IMG/VR virus record: IMGVR_UViG_3300031673_008796
Span: 1-48,883 of that record
DNA length: 48,883 nt
Strand: one strand, 5' to 3'
DNA from: a virus
The translations under genes were made by a program, and so were the position numbers. Under the pieces are notes generated by a model that saw nothing but the letters and a program-made list of their open reading frames with translations, did no database searches and was not told the origin of the DNA. This document shows positions 14,988-22,803 of this stretch, in pieces (within the stretch, counting starts at the first letter, position 1; every line of letters begins with the position of its first letter).

Positions 14988-15283
14988 TATAGTGCCTCTT
15001 CTAATCTAATAAGTTGGTATTTGTCTTGTGCCATTGGGCCTGCTTTTTCAAAGCCTTCACCTCTATCATAGTCTATATATAGAACATCTTTTCTAATCAT
15101 AATTCTTTTATAAGAAGCTACACTGTTGCCGTAACTGTCTTCGTCAACTAGAAGAGCAAGCTTTTTCTTAAGACAAAAATAGTACATGCTGCTTGGGATA
15201 TCTTCGGTTTTAGAACTAGTAGTTGGACTACTGAAACAATAATGTTTAACTATTATTTCATTATCTATAAATTTTATTTGCAC
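14987..15283 (-). CDS. Unknown 98-residue protein
   Basis: The GTG at 15283, four bases after AGGAGG, is the likely start rather than the upstream in-frame codon at 15298. The protein is beta-rich (VQIKFIDNEIIVKHYCF) and has no recognised motif. It is the first gene after the terminator behind the band-7 gene. Confidence 0.72.
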   Translation of the reverse strand: MQIKFIDNEIIVKHYCFSSPTTSSKTEDIPSSMYYFCLKKKLALLVDEDSYGNSVASYKRIMIRKDVLYIDYDRGEGFEKAGPMAQDKYQLIRLEEAL

Positions 15284-15295
15284 AAGTCCTCCTAC

Positions 15296-15328
15296 CAAGA
15301 AAGGCCAGACACCACCGGTGTCCAGCCT
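15296..15328 (-). terminator. Rho-independent terminator after the band-7 gene
   Basis: AGGCCAGACACC and GGTGTCCAGCCT form a 12-pair stem with a three-base loop; the minus-strand transcript continues TTTCTTG. It separates the band-7 gene from the genes below. Confidence 0.8.
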
Positions 15329-15356
15329 AGAAATTTTAAAATTACGAATAAATTGC

Positions 15357-16526
15357 TTATTCGCTATCAGCTTCAGTAGCAGGAATCACTACAGAAGGAG
15401 TGTTTAAACCCTTACCGTCTGATACCATCATGAATGTTTTCTCAGTGATGACACCATTAAAGGTCATATTTTTCATACGCTCAGTTTTCGCTTGTTCAAT
15501 CTCAACAGCAGCTTGTCTTGCACCAGATACCCCGTTATAACGCGATACTTTACGTGCTTGATCAACTGCAGCTTGTGCTAAACCTTGAGCCTTTAAGCCT
15601 TTTGCATCTTGCTCCTTACGGTAGCGGTTTGCAGAAGCATCCAAGCGAATTTTTTCAGCACTAGCTTGAGCACCCAATACTTGCTCTTGTTTATTAGCTT
15701 CAGCATCAACAATGCGTTTTAGTTTATCGGCATTCGCAACTGCTTCAGCCTTAAGTGCATTTGCTTGTGCAGCTTTTGTTTCTTCATCGGCACGAAGCTT
15801 CTGTTGAGTGGCCAGCTGTCTACCTTGAATCTCTTCCTCGTACTTAGGGTCAAGATCTATTTGATCAATTACAAAAGTATTTACAATGATACCTAATTCA
15901 GATAGTGTGCGATCAGTTTTAATTCTCTCTTCAATATTATGCTGAAGAGCATTATAGCCTTCACCAGTATAGAAGTCAAGAACATGCTGAGTAACCGTCA
16001 AGGACTTGATGATATTAGTCAATGCAGGCTTAATAATCCTATCGCGGTATTGATGTTGAGCGCGCTTATGAAGCTTTGTAAGCTTTAGCGGATCAAGTTG
16101 GTACTGCAATGTAATAGAGAATTTAGCTGGTTGTTCATTGCCACGACCACCACATTTAATTATCAATGCGGGAAAATCAATAGAATTAGTACCCTCACCA
16201 CTGTAGTACTTGGGATCTCCCATAATGAAGTTGTCTGTACCTACGTTATAAACATAAGGCATTTTAAGTGCTGGAACAAAGAAATGACGTCCGTTACTTA
16301 ATAATTGCTCTTGAACACCTTTATCCACACCATAGAAAACTTCAACAACTGCTTGCTGATGTCCTCTAACTTCTACAAAACCTATTAATTGAAACGCTGC
16401 AATAACGAGGAAAATAACCCCGACTACAGCAGAAATCCCATATATTTGCACCTTATTCAATTTTCTTCCTCCTTTTTGATTGTTTATATAACCATTATTA
16501 CTTGTTCTATTTATTACCATTGGCAA
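15357..16526 (-). CDS. SPFH/band-7 (prohibitin-like) membrane protein
   Basis: A cytosolic head, one hydrophobic anchor (VVGVIFLVIAAFQLIGFVEV, about residues 35-54), then the band-7 domain with RGHQQAVVEVFYG and LPALKM-type stretches, and a long Ala/Gln/Glu-rich coiled coil (about 245-345). Such proteins form membrane-bound rings that guard proteases and membrane domains. Two in-frame starts have good SDs: TTG/ATG near 16526-16520 (GGAGGG) and TTG near 16463 (GGAGG); the longer form is listed. Two small partner-like genes lie immediately upstream. Confidence 0.9.
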   Translation of the reverse strand: MPMVINRTSNNGYINNQKGGRKLNKVQIYGISAVVGVIFLVIAAFQLIGFVEVRGHQQAVVEVFYGVDKGVQEQLLSNGRHFFVPALKMPYVYNVGTDNFIMGDPKYYSGEGTNSIDFPALIIKCGGRGNEQPAKFSITLQYQLDPLKLTKLHKRAQHQYRDRIIKPALTNIIKSLTVTQHVLDFYTGEGYNALQHNIEERIKTDRTLSELGIIVNTFVIDQIDLDPKYEEEIQGRQLATQQKLRADEETKAAQANALKAEAVANADKLKRIVDAEANKQEQVLGAQASAEKIRLDASANRYRKEQDAKGLKAQGLAQAAVDQARKVSRYNGVSGARQAAVEIEQAKTERMKNMTFNGVITEKTFMMVSDGKGLNTPSVVIPATEADSE

Positions 16527-16528
16527 AG

Positions 16529-16720
16529 TTATCCCTCCTCTTTTAAGATTTCAGCCGCTTTTTTATCTGCCTCATTCATAACTTTTCGCTCTATGGCATC
16601 ATCAAGTTTGTCTTCAATAGCCTCACCAAACAGGAAGGGATGAATTAGCCTAACCCACAGATTGCCTATTACCACGAGTGTAACAAATACAACCCCTAGT
16701 GTAAAAAATACCTTAAACAT
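16529..16720 (-). CDS. Small single-anchor membrane protein
   Basis: The 63-residue protein has an N-terminal hydrophobic anchor (MFKVFFTLGVVFVTLVVIG) and a charged, Ala/Glu/Lys-rich helix (EDKLDDAIERKVMNEADKKAAE) that could pair with the coiled coil of the band-7 protein just downstream. It is separated from that gene by three bases. Confidence 0.78.
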   Translation of the reverse strand: MFKVFFTLGVVFVTLVVIGNLWVRLIHPFLFGEAIEDKLDDAIERKVMNEADKKAAEILKEEG

Positions 16721-16728
16721 CTATCCTC

Positions 16729-16923
16729 CTATTTATTGTCTTTAAAATCTGTACCAGTTAAAAAGTAATCAGCAGCACCTTCTTGCAGGTCTTTTATTAG
16801 TTTCTCTTGTCGCTCTATATGTGCACATATACCCTTAATGGCATCCACTATTTTTTTAGTGTCATTATCTCTTCGTTCAAACTCATGTCTAATTACATTA
16901 ATGAGATTATCCAATTCATTCAT
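16729..16923 (-). CDS. Small coiled-coil protein
   Basis: The 64-residue protein looks fully helical (NELDNLINVIRHEFERRD, IKGICAHIERQEKLIKDLQEG) with heptad-like Leu/Ile spacing. It lies between the VWA protein and the anchor gene and is probably expressed with both. Function unknown. Confidence 0.72.
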   Translation of the reverse strand: MNELDNLINVIRHEFERRDNDTKKIVDAIKGICAHIERQEKLIKDLQEGAADYFLTGTDFKDNK

Positions 16924-16924
16924 A

Positions 16925-18448
16925 CTATCCTCGACGTTGACCAGTATTTACATCTGGAATCTTTACTGTAATAGCCCAAGGCTCATTTTTAAATGGGTGA
17001 TCAACTGTTCCACCCTTACTGATAATAAACACAGTATTGGGAAATCGGCCATTCTCACCAACTAAAGCTTTGGTATCAACTGAACCATAATAACCATCTG
17101 TCAGGAATATTGCTAGATCTGGTTTATATTTTGCAATCACCTTGAATGAATCATTTAGATCTGTACCGCCTGATTGAATTTCTTCACGTTTGATTCGTTG
17201 TCCGCGCTTATATTTCTCACGGTAGTAGTTACTAGTATTAAACATATTTAGCATACATTCTTTAGCTCCAACCCTAAGAAATTCATCGACAATATCTAAG
17301 AATTCGTTCGCTTCCTCAATAGAGATGGAACCTGAAGTATCAATATAGTTATCTAACTTAGGTTGCTCACCATATTTCTTACCAGGAGCTTTATTACCAA
17401 AGCGACGAGACTTGCGTGTCCACGATGAAACCCTAAAGTTTGCAGGTAATGATTTCTTCATAGCCGCTAAGATTAGTGCCTTATAATTTAACTGTGCTTT
17501 GCGCACCTCAATATGCTCTAATAACTCTTTAATATGACCTGGTAAATCATCATAACCAAATCGTGTCTTGATCATGGCTCTCTTTACAAGATCCTCTGTA
17601 GCTTCCAACATATCTTTCTCTTCGCCCGAACCATCCCAATGATGGACGTCTGTTGTTTTAGGCATATCACTAGATTGAGCTCCACCACCAGCATTACCTT
17701 GGCCAGGTTGACCCTGACCTTGTCCCTGACCTTGTCCCTGTTGGTTTTGATCATTGGGATCTGGATCATCAAAGCGTTCTAACATTTTTTCATAATAATG
17801 CTCAGCTTCACGCTTAGAGTCCCAAGGAATTTGCTTGCCAGTCTTCTCGTCTTTATCAAAGAAATCTTTCAAGAAGATACCACGTCCACAGCAATCCTCA
17901 TTGCTGCAAGGTTTACCCGAATCACGTGGTGGACATTGAGAACAACCATCTGGTAAATTCTTGATGAATTGATTGATTGCCATATCCATTGCGATGTTCA
18001 TTAACTGTCTTTTATGATTAGACAAATTCATGAATGGTACGCGAAGAGGATGTTTGTGTGTAATATGATATAGTTCGTGCAGTAACACTGCTTCCCGGTG
18101 GAGCTTATCTAACTTCCTGCAAAAGAAATAGGGATTAATCAATAAGTCCCATCTCTTAACTTCAGCATTAAACATGACTCCCGCAGTTGGAAGCATGTGT
18201 GTATATGTAATATTCATACATTGAAGTACAGAACCCATAAACGTATTTAATTTAACTACGTGGAAAATTGCTGTCGCCAAACACTGAGATTGTTCTTCGG
18301 CAGGCACAGTCTCTTTCTTCAATGCTTCAAGTGCGTCTTTCTTTGATCGCATTCCAGCATCTTTAGCTATTTTTTCTAGCTTTTTTTGTTTCGCTGTATC
18401 ATCTGCTATTTGAGCAGCTGTTTTTTTATCATCATCAGGTGTACTCAC
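16925..18448 (-). CDS. Metallopeptidase-like/VWA protein, MoxR partner
   Basis: The 507-residue protein has HELYH (H124, E125, H128) in the N-terminal half, a Cys-rich stretch at about 169-187, a Gln/Gly-rich linker at about 235-255 and a C-terminal von Willebrand A domain with MIDAS residues D368-T-S-G-S, T427 and D449. This layout is that of the DUF2201-type VWA-like proteins paired with MoxR ATPases. The start is GTG after GGAGG. With the ATPase at 19196 it probably forms a chaperone that loads or remodels a substrate. Confidence 0.88.
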   Translation of the reverse strand: MSTPDDDKKTAAQIADDTAKQKKLEKIAKDAGMRSKKDALEALKKETVPAEEQSQCLATAIFHVVKLNTFMGSVLQCMNITYTHMLPTAGVMFNAEVKRWDLLINPYFFCRKLDKLHREAVLLHELYHITHKHPLRVPFMNLSNHKRQLMNIAMDMAINQFIKNLPDGCSQCPPRDSGKPCSNEDCCGRGIFLKDFFDKDEKTGKQIPWDSKREAEHYYEKMLERFDDPDPNDQNQQGQGQGQGQGQPGQGNAGGGAQSSDMPKTTDVHHWDGSGEEKDMLEATEDLVKRAMIKTRFGYDDLPGHIKELLEHIEVRKAQLNYKALILAAMKKSLPANFRVSSWTRKSRRFGNKAPGKKYGEQPKLDNYIDTSGSISIEEANEFLDIVDEFLRVGAKECMLNMFNTSNYYREKYKRGQRIKREEIQSGGTDLNDSFKVIAKYKPDLAIFLTDGYYGSVDTKALVGENGRFPNTVFIISKGGTVDHPFKNEPWAITVKIPDVNTGQRRG

Positions 18449-18479
18449 GAATTGCCTCCAGGATTTCTTTATCTATCAT

Positions 18480-18489
18480 CGATTCTGTT
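18480..18489 (-). promoter_or_regulatory. AACAGAWTCG motif, copy 5
   Basis: AACAGAATCG starts one base after the stop of the gene at 18490 and ends 31 bases before the GTG at 18448. Confidence 0.6.
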
Positions 18490-19110
18490 TTAGTATCTGC
18501 TTATCTTCTTGCTTTTTATATAAGCTAGTTTTTTGGCAGCTTTTGCTTTTTTATCAGCTTCTTTTGCTTCTCTTTTTTTATCAGCTTTAAGTTTTCTAAG
18601 TTCTCGCTCTTCTTGAGTTAGCGTACCTTTAAGTTTTGGCTTGTCTATGTCTTTAGAAGAATCACAAAGTATGCCATCAGTAATGTACTCATCAAATTCT
18701 TTCTGATCTAGCTTTATTAAAGAAGTGGGCAACTTAAAATTATACTTCAGCATGCTGTCATATTTATCTTGGTCAGTACGATAATCAGCTACAGAATAGT
18801 TAATATATATGCCTATATATAACTTAGTTCCAGGATAGAACATGTATTTAGATAGTCGTCTTTCATTGCGGTATGAATGATGCATAATCTCTTTAAGATT
18901 TATATCGCTGTTAGCTATAACTTTATCCGCCTCTTCAACTAAATTAGCTAATATTTCATGCGTCTGTTGATTAGTTATTGCTTGAATCGCATATAGCATA
19001 CTCTTTTGATACTCATAGCTTTTTACTATTCTATTTGCTTGTTTCTTTTTAGGCGCAGGAACGTCATACTCTTCAAGTAATTCCTGCACACTATAATATT
19101 TACCACTCAT
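18490..19110 (-). CDS. Unknown protein A flanking MoxR
   Basis: The 206-residue protein has a Lys/Ala-rich helical tail (about 165-200). Its central part (AITNQQTHEILANL, YPGTKLYIGIYI, FDEYITDGIL) lines up by eye with the protein at 20802 (GVTNKPQKEIWCVM, FPGTEVELRI, VNEYITESIL). The two flank the MoxR gene, so they may be adaptors or substrates of the ATPase; that is inference. A strong terminator lies upstream. Confidence 0.75.
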   Translation of the reverse strand: MSGKYYSVQELLEEYDVPAPKKKQANRIVKSYEYQKSMLYAIQAITNQQTHEILANLVEEADKVIANSDINLKEIMHHSYRNERRLSKYMFYPGTKLYIGIYINYSVADYRTDQDKYDSMLKYNFKLPTSLIKLDQKEFDEYITDGILCDSSKDIDKPKLKGTLTQEERELRKLKADKKREAKEADKKAKAAKKLAYIKSKKISRY

Positions 19111-19121
19111 TCTAACTCCAT

Positions 19122-19171
19122 GTAAAAAAAATGGCCCGCACGAACAAAGGGGACTTTAAACCGTGCGGACC
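19122..19171 (-). terminator. Rho-independent terminator after MoxR
   Basis: GGTCCGCACG and CGTGCGGGCC (minus strand) form a 10-pair stem, with a U-G pair valid only on the minus transcript, followed by eight Ts. A small extra hairpin CTACATCACTGTAG (19180-19193) sits between it and the MoxR stop. Confidence 0.85.
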
Positions 19172-19195
19172 ACAAAAACCTACATCACTGTAGAT

Positions 19196-20359
19196 TTATT
19201 TATTATCACTATCATTCTGAGTTCTGCTAATTCTAATATTGCTCTTTAACACTTTAGACAACTCTGGATGTCTTTTTACAAAATCTCTGAAGAAAGTTGT
19301 AATGGCACCTTTAGATTGTTTAAAGCCACAATTCTTAATAAGATTAATTGCTTGGTCTGAAGGAATAATCTTGGCAACTTCTGCCATTGTTTCCTCACCT
19401 ACTTGACCGGCTACTTTATCATCTTTCAGTTTACAAGAATAATTCTGTGTAATAGATTCGATGGTTACGGCAATCATATCGCCTTTATACGCACCAGGAT
19501 CAGATTGCTTTTTCAAACGACCCAATGCTTTAGATCTATTATCTAACAATTCCTTTGCTGTAACTGGAGCTTCATCAAAGCAAAATTTATGATATTCTTG
19601 GCCAATATCTTTACCCAAGATTGACATCATTGTTTCACGATGTAAACGCCGATCTTCGCCAACGCCAGCTTCTTCAGCAGCATTAACTTTTGACCATGTA
19701 CGTGGAGAAATATACTTTCCACCGTCGCCAATTGCTTTAGTATCTTTAAATAACCAAACACCTGACTTAATAAACATCTGAACATTTTGATTCCATGTTG
19801 ATGCTTCGATGTAATCCATAAATGAAATTGGGTCATATTCTATTTCATACTCTTCAAAACGATTTCTAAGAGCTGCATCCATTGCATTAACATCATACTC
19901 GGCTGAGTCGGGATTAATACAAGATGCTACGATCCAACCTGCTGGAAGCTTATAGTTGTGAACCTTACGATCAGTGAGCAACTGCATCAAACAATTCATA
20001 ACGCCAGTTGTGCCACGATTTGGTTCTTCTAAGAGAATCAATCCTTCGCCTTCAGTTGGCCAGAATTCAGGAAGATAATGACAGGTACGTTTTTGACCAG
20101 CAATTTCCTCTGTCTCAGGGAAACCAATAAAATCTGGAGCTTCCATATATGCAATACGTAAGTCAAGAAAGCCATAATCTTTGTTAGGCTTGAGATTGGC
20201 TTCTGGAAAGCCAGTGGTTCGCATTTTATCTACAAACAACTGACATATGGCAGATTTACCAAGTCCAGCATCGCCTGTAAATAGCGGGTTAAAAACATGA
20301 TCGTTCTGTCTAGCTTTAGTTGTCAGCTTTAGAACTTCTAGAATCCTTATTGGTTTCAT
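19196..20359 (-). CDS. MoxR-type AAA+ ATPase
   Basis: The 387-residue protein has Walker A GDAGLGKS (29-36), Walker B LILLEEPNR (about 107-115), a sensor-1 stretch ASCINPDS and an arginine-finger-like ALRNRFEEY. MoxR ATPases work with VWA proteins, and one lies at 16925. The start overlaps the gene upstream by 44 bases. A terminator follows, so it can be expressed apart from the VWA gene. Confidence 0.9.
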   Translation of the reverse strand: MKPIRILEVLKLTTKARQNDHVFNPLFTGDAGLGKSAICQLFVDKMRTTGFPEANLKPNKDYGFLDLRIAYMEAPDFIGFPETEEIAGQKRTCHYLPEFWPTEGEGLILLEEPNRGTTGVMNCLMQLLTDRKVHNYKLPAGWIVASCINPDSAEYDVNAMDAALRNRFEEYEIEYDPISFMDYIEASTWNQNVQMFIKSGVWLFKDTKAIGDGGKYISPRTWSKVNAAEEAGVGEDRRLHRETMMSILGKDIGQEYHKFCFDEAPVTAKELLDNRSKALGRLKKQSDPGAYKGDMIAVTIESITQNYSCKLKDDKVAGQVGEETMAEVAKIIPSDQAINLIKNCGFKQSKGAITTFFRDFVKRHPELSKVLKSNIRISRTQNDSDNK

Positions 20360-20657
20360 CTTTCTCCTCTTTGTTTTGGTTTTGCTCTTTATTAGAGTAT
20401 TTAATTAACTTTTTAATATGCTCTGGTATCAAGTTCATGTCTATCCCTGAATAATCAGGTGCTTTGCTTTTCTTATTAACTTTTTTCTTTACACCATATA
20501 GCAATTCACCTTCAACTAAAGTCTTTAGTTCAGGTACTTTTTTAGTAGTTGAACTAACTTTATAATTAGGTGTATAAGGAATAGAAGGAATTTTCTCTAT
20601 TTTCCCACCCTTATCTAAAAAGTCTTGCATCATTTCTTCTGTCGTTTTCTTTTTCAT
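20316..20657 (-). CDS. Unknown protein with KGGKIEKIP motif
   Basis: The 113-residue basic protein begins KKKTTEEMMQDFLDKGGKIEK and continues IPSIPY, a short motif shared with the tiny gene just upstream (QEFIARGGRIQKIPSI) and seen in small proteins of other phages. The rest is Lys-rich and probably disordered, with PDYSGIDMNLIPEHIKKLI in the middle. The start has no good SD and lies just after the stop of the 20659 gene, so coupling is likely. Confidence 0.7.
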   Translation of the reverse strand: MKKKTTEEMMQDFLDKGGKIEKIPSIPYTPNYKVSSTTKKVPELKTLVEGELLYGVKKKVNKKSKAPDYSGIDMNLIPEHIKKLIKYSNKEQNQNKEEKDETNKDSRSSKADN

Positions 20658-20658
20658 A

Positions 20659-20805
20659 TTAACACACTGTCGATTCTGTTATAGAAAATCCTAGTCTTAT
20701 GAGGGTAAGCATTAGTCTACGTCTCACTTCCATTTGATAGATGGATGGTATCTTTTGTATTCGTCCGCCTCTAGCTATAAACTCTTGTATAGTTTCTGTG
20801 TTCAT
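20659..20805 (-). CDS. 48-residue protein with GGRIQKIP and TLIRLGF
   Basis: This gene fills the 20658-20801 gap. Its start overlaps the stop at 20802 (ATGA). It joins two short motifs: QEFIARGGRIQKIPSI, matching the next gene's N-terminus, and LMLTLIRLGFSITES, a clear tiny-protein helix. It looks like a minimal fusion of two phage modules. Confidence 0.78.
   Translation of the reverse strand: MNTETIQEFIARGGRIQKIPSIYQMEVRRRLMLTLIRLGFSITESTVC
20671..20680 (-). promoter_or_regulatory. AACAGAWTCG motif, copy 6
   Basis: AACAGAATCG lies inside the last codons of the tiny gene at 20659 (encoding ITES) and ends 13 bases before the ATG at 20657. Confidence 0.5.
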
Positions 20806-21164
20806 TCTATGCCCAACAATATACTCTCAGTTATGTATTCATTAACTTGAAGTTGTGTAAACTTTTCAAATTTAGTTTTGCCAAATTTTACTTCACAACT
20901 GAATGTTTCTTTTTTAGAGGTATATTCAGTGTGCTTTCTCATATCTATTCTTAGCTCTACCTCAGTGCCTGGGAAAGTCTTAGATGTCCAGCTATGTCTT
21001 TGATTTGGCTTTTTAAGAAGTCTATTTGCACACACATTAGCTACCTCGCTCATCACACACCATATCTCTTTTTGTGGCTTATTTGTGACTCCTGCTAATA
21101 AGTGAATAAGACCTATAGGTACAGAGTAATCAATGCTCAATTTTTCACTCACATATGCGCTCAT
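20802..21164 (-). CDS. Unknown protein B flanking MoxR
   Basis: The ATG at 21164 with AGGGGAG upstream is preferred over 21224. The 120-residue protein resembles the protein at 18490 over its whole length (TNKPQKEIW, FPGTEVELRI, QVNEYITESIL). It is the first gene of the MoxR run and follows motif copy 7. Function unknown. Confidence 0.75.
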   Translation of the reverse strand: MSAYVSEKLSIDYSVPIGLIHLLAGVTNKPQKEIWCVMSEVANVCANRLLKKPNQRHSWTSKTFPGTEVELRIDMRKHTEYTSKKETFSCEVKFGKTKFEKFTQLQVNEYITESILLGIE

Positions 21165-21189
21165 TGATACTCCCCTGTTAATATCTATT

Positions 21190-21199
21190 CGATTCTGTT
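21190..21199 (-). promoter_or_regulatory. AACAGAWTCG motif, copy 7
   Basis: AACAGAATCG followed by AATAGATATT ends 25 bases before the ATG at 21164. Here there is no upstream minus-strand gene close by; the site is in the divergent gap to the ClpP gene, which argues for a promoter rather than a processing site. Confidence 0.65.
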
Positions 21200-21243
21200 G
21201 TAAGCATATACCTCTATTTGCCATGTCATTTGGAATTTTATAG

Positions 21244-21249
21244 TATAAT
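21244..21249 (+). promoter_or_regulatory. -10 box of ClpP1 gene
   Basis: TATAAT stands four bases before the ATG of a 14-codon leader and 46 bases before the ClpP ATG. No clear -35 box is seen. Confidence 0.45.
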
Positions 21250-21253
21250 ATAC

Positions 21254-21298
21254 ATGTCCGGTGTTTTCGCCCGAGGCAGTGTCAATGGAGAATTATGA
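21254..21298 (+). CDS. Possible 14-residue leader peptide before ClpP1
   Basis: ATG to TGA encodes MSGVFARGSVNGEL; the stop overlaps the ClpP start in ATGA. It has no SD but would begin very near the transcript start. It may couple or regulate ClpP translation, or be chance. Confidence 0.3.
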   Translation: MSGVFARGSVNGEL

Positions 21299-21855
21299 GC
21301 GGTTCTAATAAGCAAACTGATTTTGATATTCTTATGGAATACGGGGTTGATCTCCGTAGACGTGCCCTAGACCTCAAAGGCGAAGTAGACCAACCTATAA
21401 TCCATAGATTCATTAAGCTACTGAAATTCCTAGATAAGACTCAGGGTGAGATAACTATATCCTTAGACTCTGAAGGTGGAGATGTTAATCTAGGCCTAGC
21501 TGCTCATGATGTCATTAAAAACTGTGAGAATGGAGTTACAATTATAGTTGAAGGAGTAGCCATGAGTATGGGTAGCATTATCCTTCAAGCAGCAGATAAG
21601 CGCGTCATAACTAAAAATTCTAGGATAATGATACACCGTGGAGATGTGTGCTTAGAAGGCAATCTAAATGATGTCAAGAAGGACCTAGAAGAGACTTTGA
21701 TATTAGACAAGATGTGTGTTGATATATATTACGAAAGAATCCTAGAGAGGAACCCTGATTTCAAGAGGGCTAAACTAGAAAAGATGATGGATTCTAATCA
21801 TTATATTTCTGCAGAAGAAGCCTTAGAGTTGGGCTTCGTAGACGACATAGATTAA
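21295..21855 (+). CDS. clpP: ClpP-like serine peptidase 1
   Basis: The 186-residue protein has the ClpP fold order: ISLDSEGGDV, GVAMSMGS (nucleophile S91), IMIHRGD (H114) and MDSNHYISAEEAL. In most ClpP proteins the third triad residue stands four places before the S of SAEEA; here that place is N168, with D166 two residues earlier. An Asn triad is known in Listeria ClpP1. It sits alone on the plus strand, SD GGAG, against a minus-strand gene whose stop overlaps by four bases. A possible peptidase for the ClpA at 32363. Confidence 0.88.
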   Translation: MSGSNKQTDFDILMEYGVDLRRRALDLKGEVDQPIIHRFIKLLKFLDKTQGEITISLDSEGGDVNLGLAAHDVIKNCENGVTIIVEGVAMSMGSIILQAADKRVITKNSRIMIHRGDVCLEGNLNDVKKDLEETLILDKMCVDIYYERILERNPDFKRAKLEKMMDSNHYISAEEALELGFVDDID

Positions 21856-22214
21856 CATTTTTTAAAGTAACAATCATTTTCATGGCGCTCGACCATCAAT
21901 TTCTCCAAACCATTATCCCATTGATTTCTTATTTTGATAGCCCTACCGATTGTTTCTTTATCTAGAAAAACAATATGTTTTTCCCAATAACCATAATGAC
22001 AATTTTGTCTTATTTTTTTAGGTATTTTACTAAAGCAAATACGCATGTCGCGTTCTATGCTTTCTATTTCACGTCGAAGACTTTTTTTAATATACTTGGA
22101 ACTTTTGAATGGTGTTAGTTTTAAATTCTTAAAAGCATTTCTAAATGCAGTCACTATATCATCATCAATTTCCTTCAAGATGTTTTTTTTAGACTTGGCT
22201 CTCTTAATCGGCAT
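21852..22214 (-). CDS. Unknown basic 120-residue protein
   Basis: A Lys/Arg-rich helical protein (FRNAFKNLKLTPFKSSKYIKK, with two more basic helices) ending in HENDCYFKKC. Its stop overlaps the convergent ClpP stop and its start overlaps the transglycosylase end by 11 bases. No family is recognised. Confidence 0.72.
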   Translation of the reverse strand: MPIKRAKSKKNILKEIDDDIVTAFRNAFKNLKLTPFKSSKYIKKSLRREIESIERDMRICFSKIPKKIRQNCHYGYWEKHIVFLDKETIGRAIKIRNQWDNGLEKLMVERHENDCYFKKC

Positions 22215-22803
22215 TAATAAATCTCTCTACTAAATCTTTATACTTTTCTCTGGCTTCTTTATTACTAGCATTATACCTCGTCCACCAGTTTGACTCTTTC
22301 TTACTGTATTTGTTTTTAAAATGCTCTAATACTATTGCTGCGGCTTCAACTGAATAGTCTACATCAGTAGTTAATTTTACAAAATCAAAATCATAACTAT
22401 CAGCTGTCTTATAAAAGATCTGTCCGATACCAAAATCGGTACATACTTGCTTCTTAATATAAGCAGGTGATTTATCTAGATCAACAATTCCTTGGTTGTC
22501 CGTTACTACAACCTCGTGAAGACCAGTAGTACAGTTCTTAGCAGATACATTATACATACTTTCTTGTGCTAAAATTGCAGTAAATATCTCGTGATCTATC
22601 TTGTATTTTTGAGTTTTCTTTGCTATAATATTGGAAAGCTTAAATGCATAAGCCTTTTTAATAGTAGGTTTATTAGCCACTATCTGACAATAAATTGGGT
22701 TCTTTGTGCAGTCGTGGTTATGTTCATATGCATGAGTTTTGGACGAGAACAAGACAATAGCTGGTAATATAACATACATTACCATAGGTTTCATGATATT
22801 CAT
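22204..22803 (-). CDS. Exported lytic transglycosylase
   Basis: The 199-residue protein has an N-terminal signal peptide (MVMYVILPAIVLFSSKTHA, likely cut near residue 25) and an SLT-type domain: AILAQESMYN with catalytic-type E81, DFGIGQIF and WWTRYNAS. These enzymes cut peptidoglycan between MurNAc and GlcNAc. The signal suggests periplasmic action from inside the cell rather than delivery on a tail. SD GGAGG precedes the ATG. Confidence 0.85.
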   Translation of the reverse strand: MNIMKPMVMYVILPAIVLFSSKTHAYEHNHDCTKNPIYCQIVANKPTIKKAYAFKLSNIIAKKTQKYKIDHEIFTAILAQESMYNVSAKNCTTGLHEVVVTDNQGIVDLDKSPAYIKKQVCTDFGIGQIFYKTADSYDFDFVKLTTDVDYSVEAAAIVLEHFKNKYSKKESNWWTRYNASNKEAREKYKDLVERFINAD

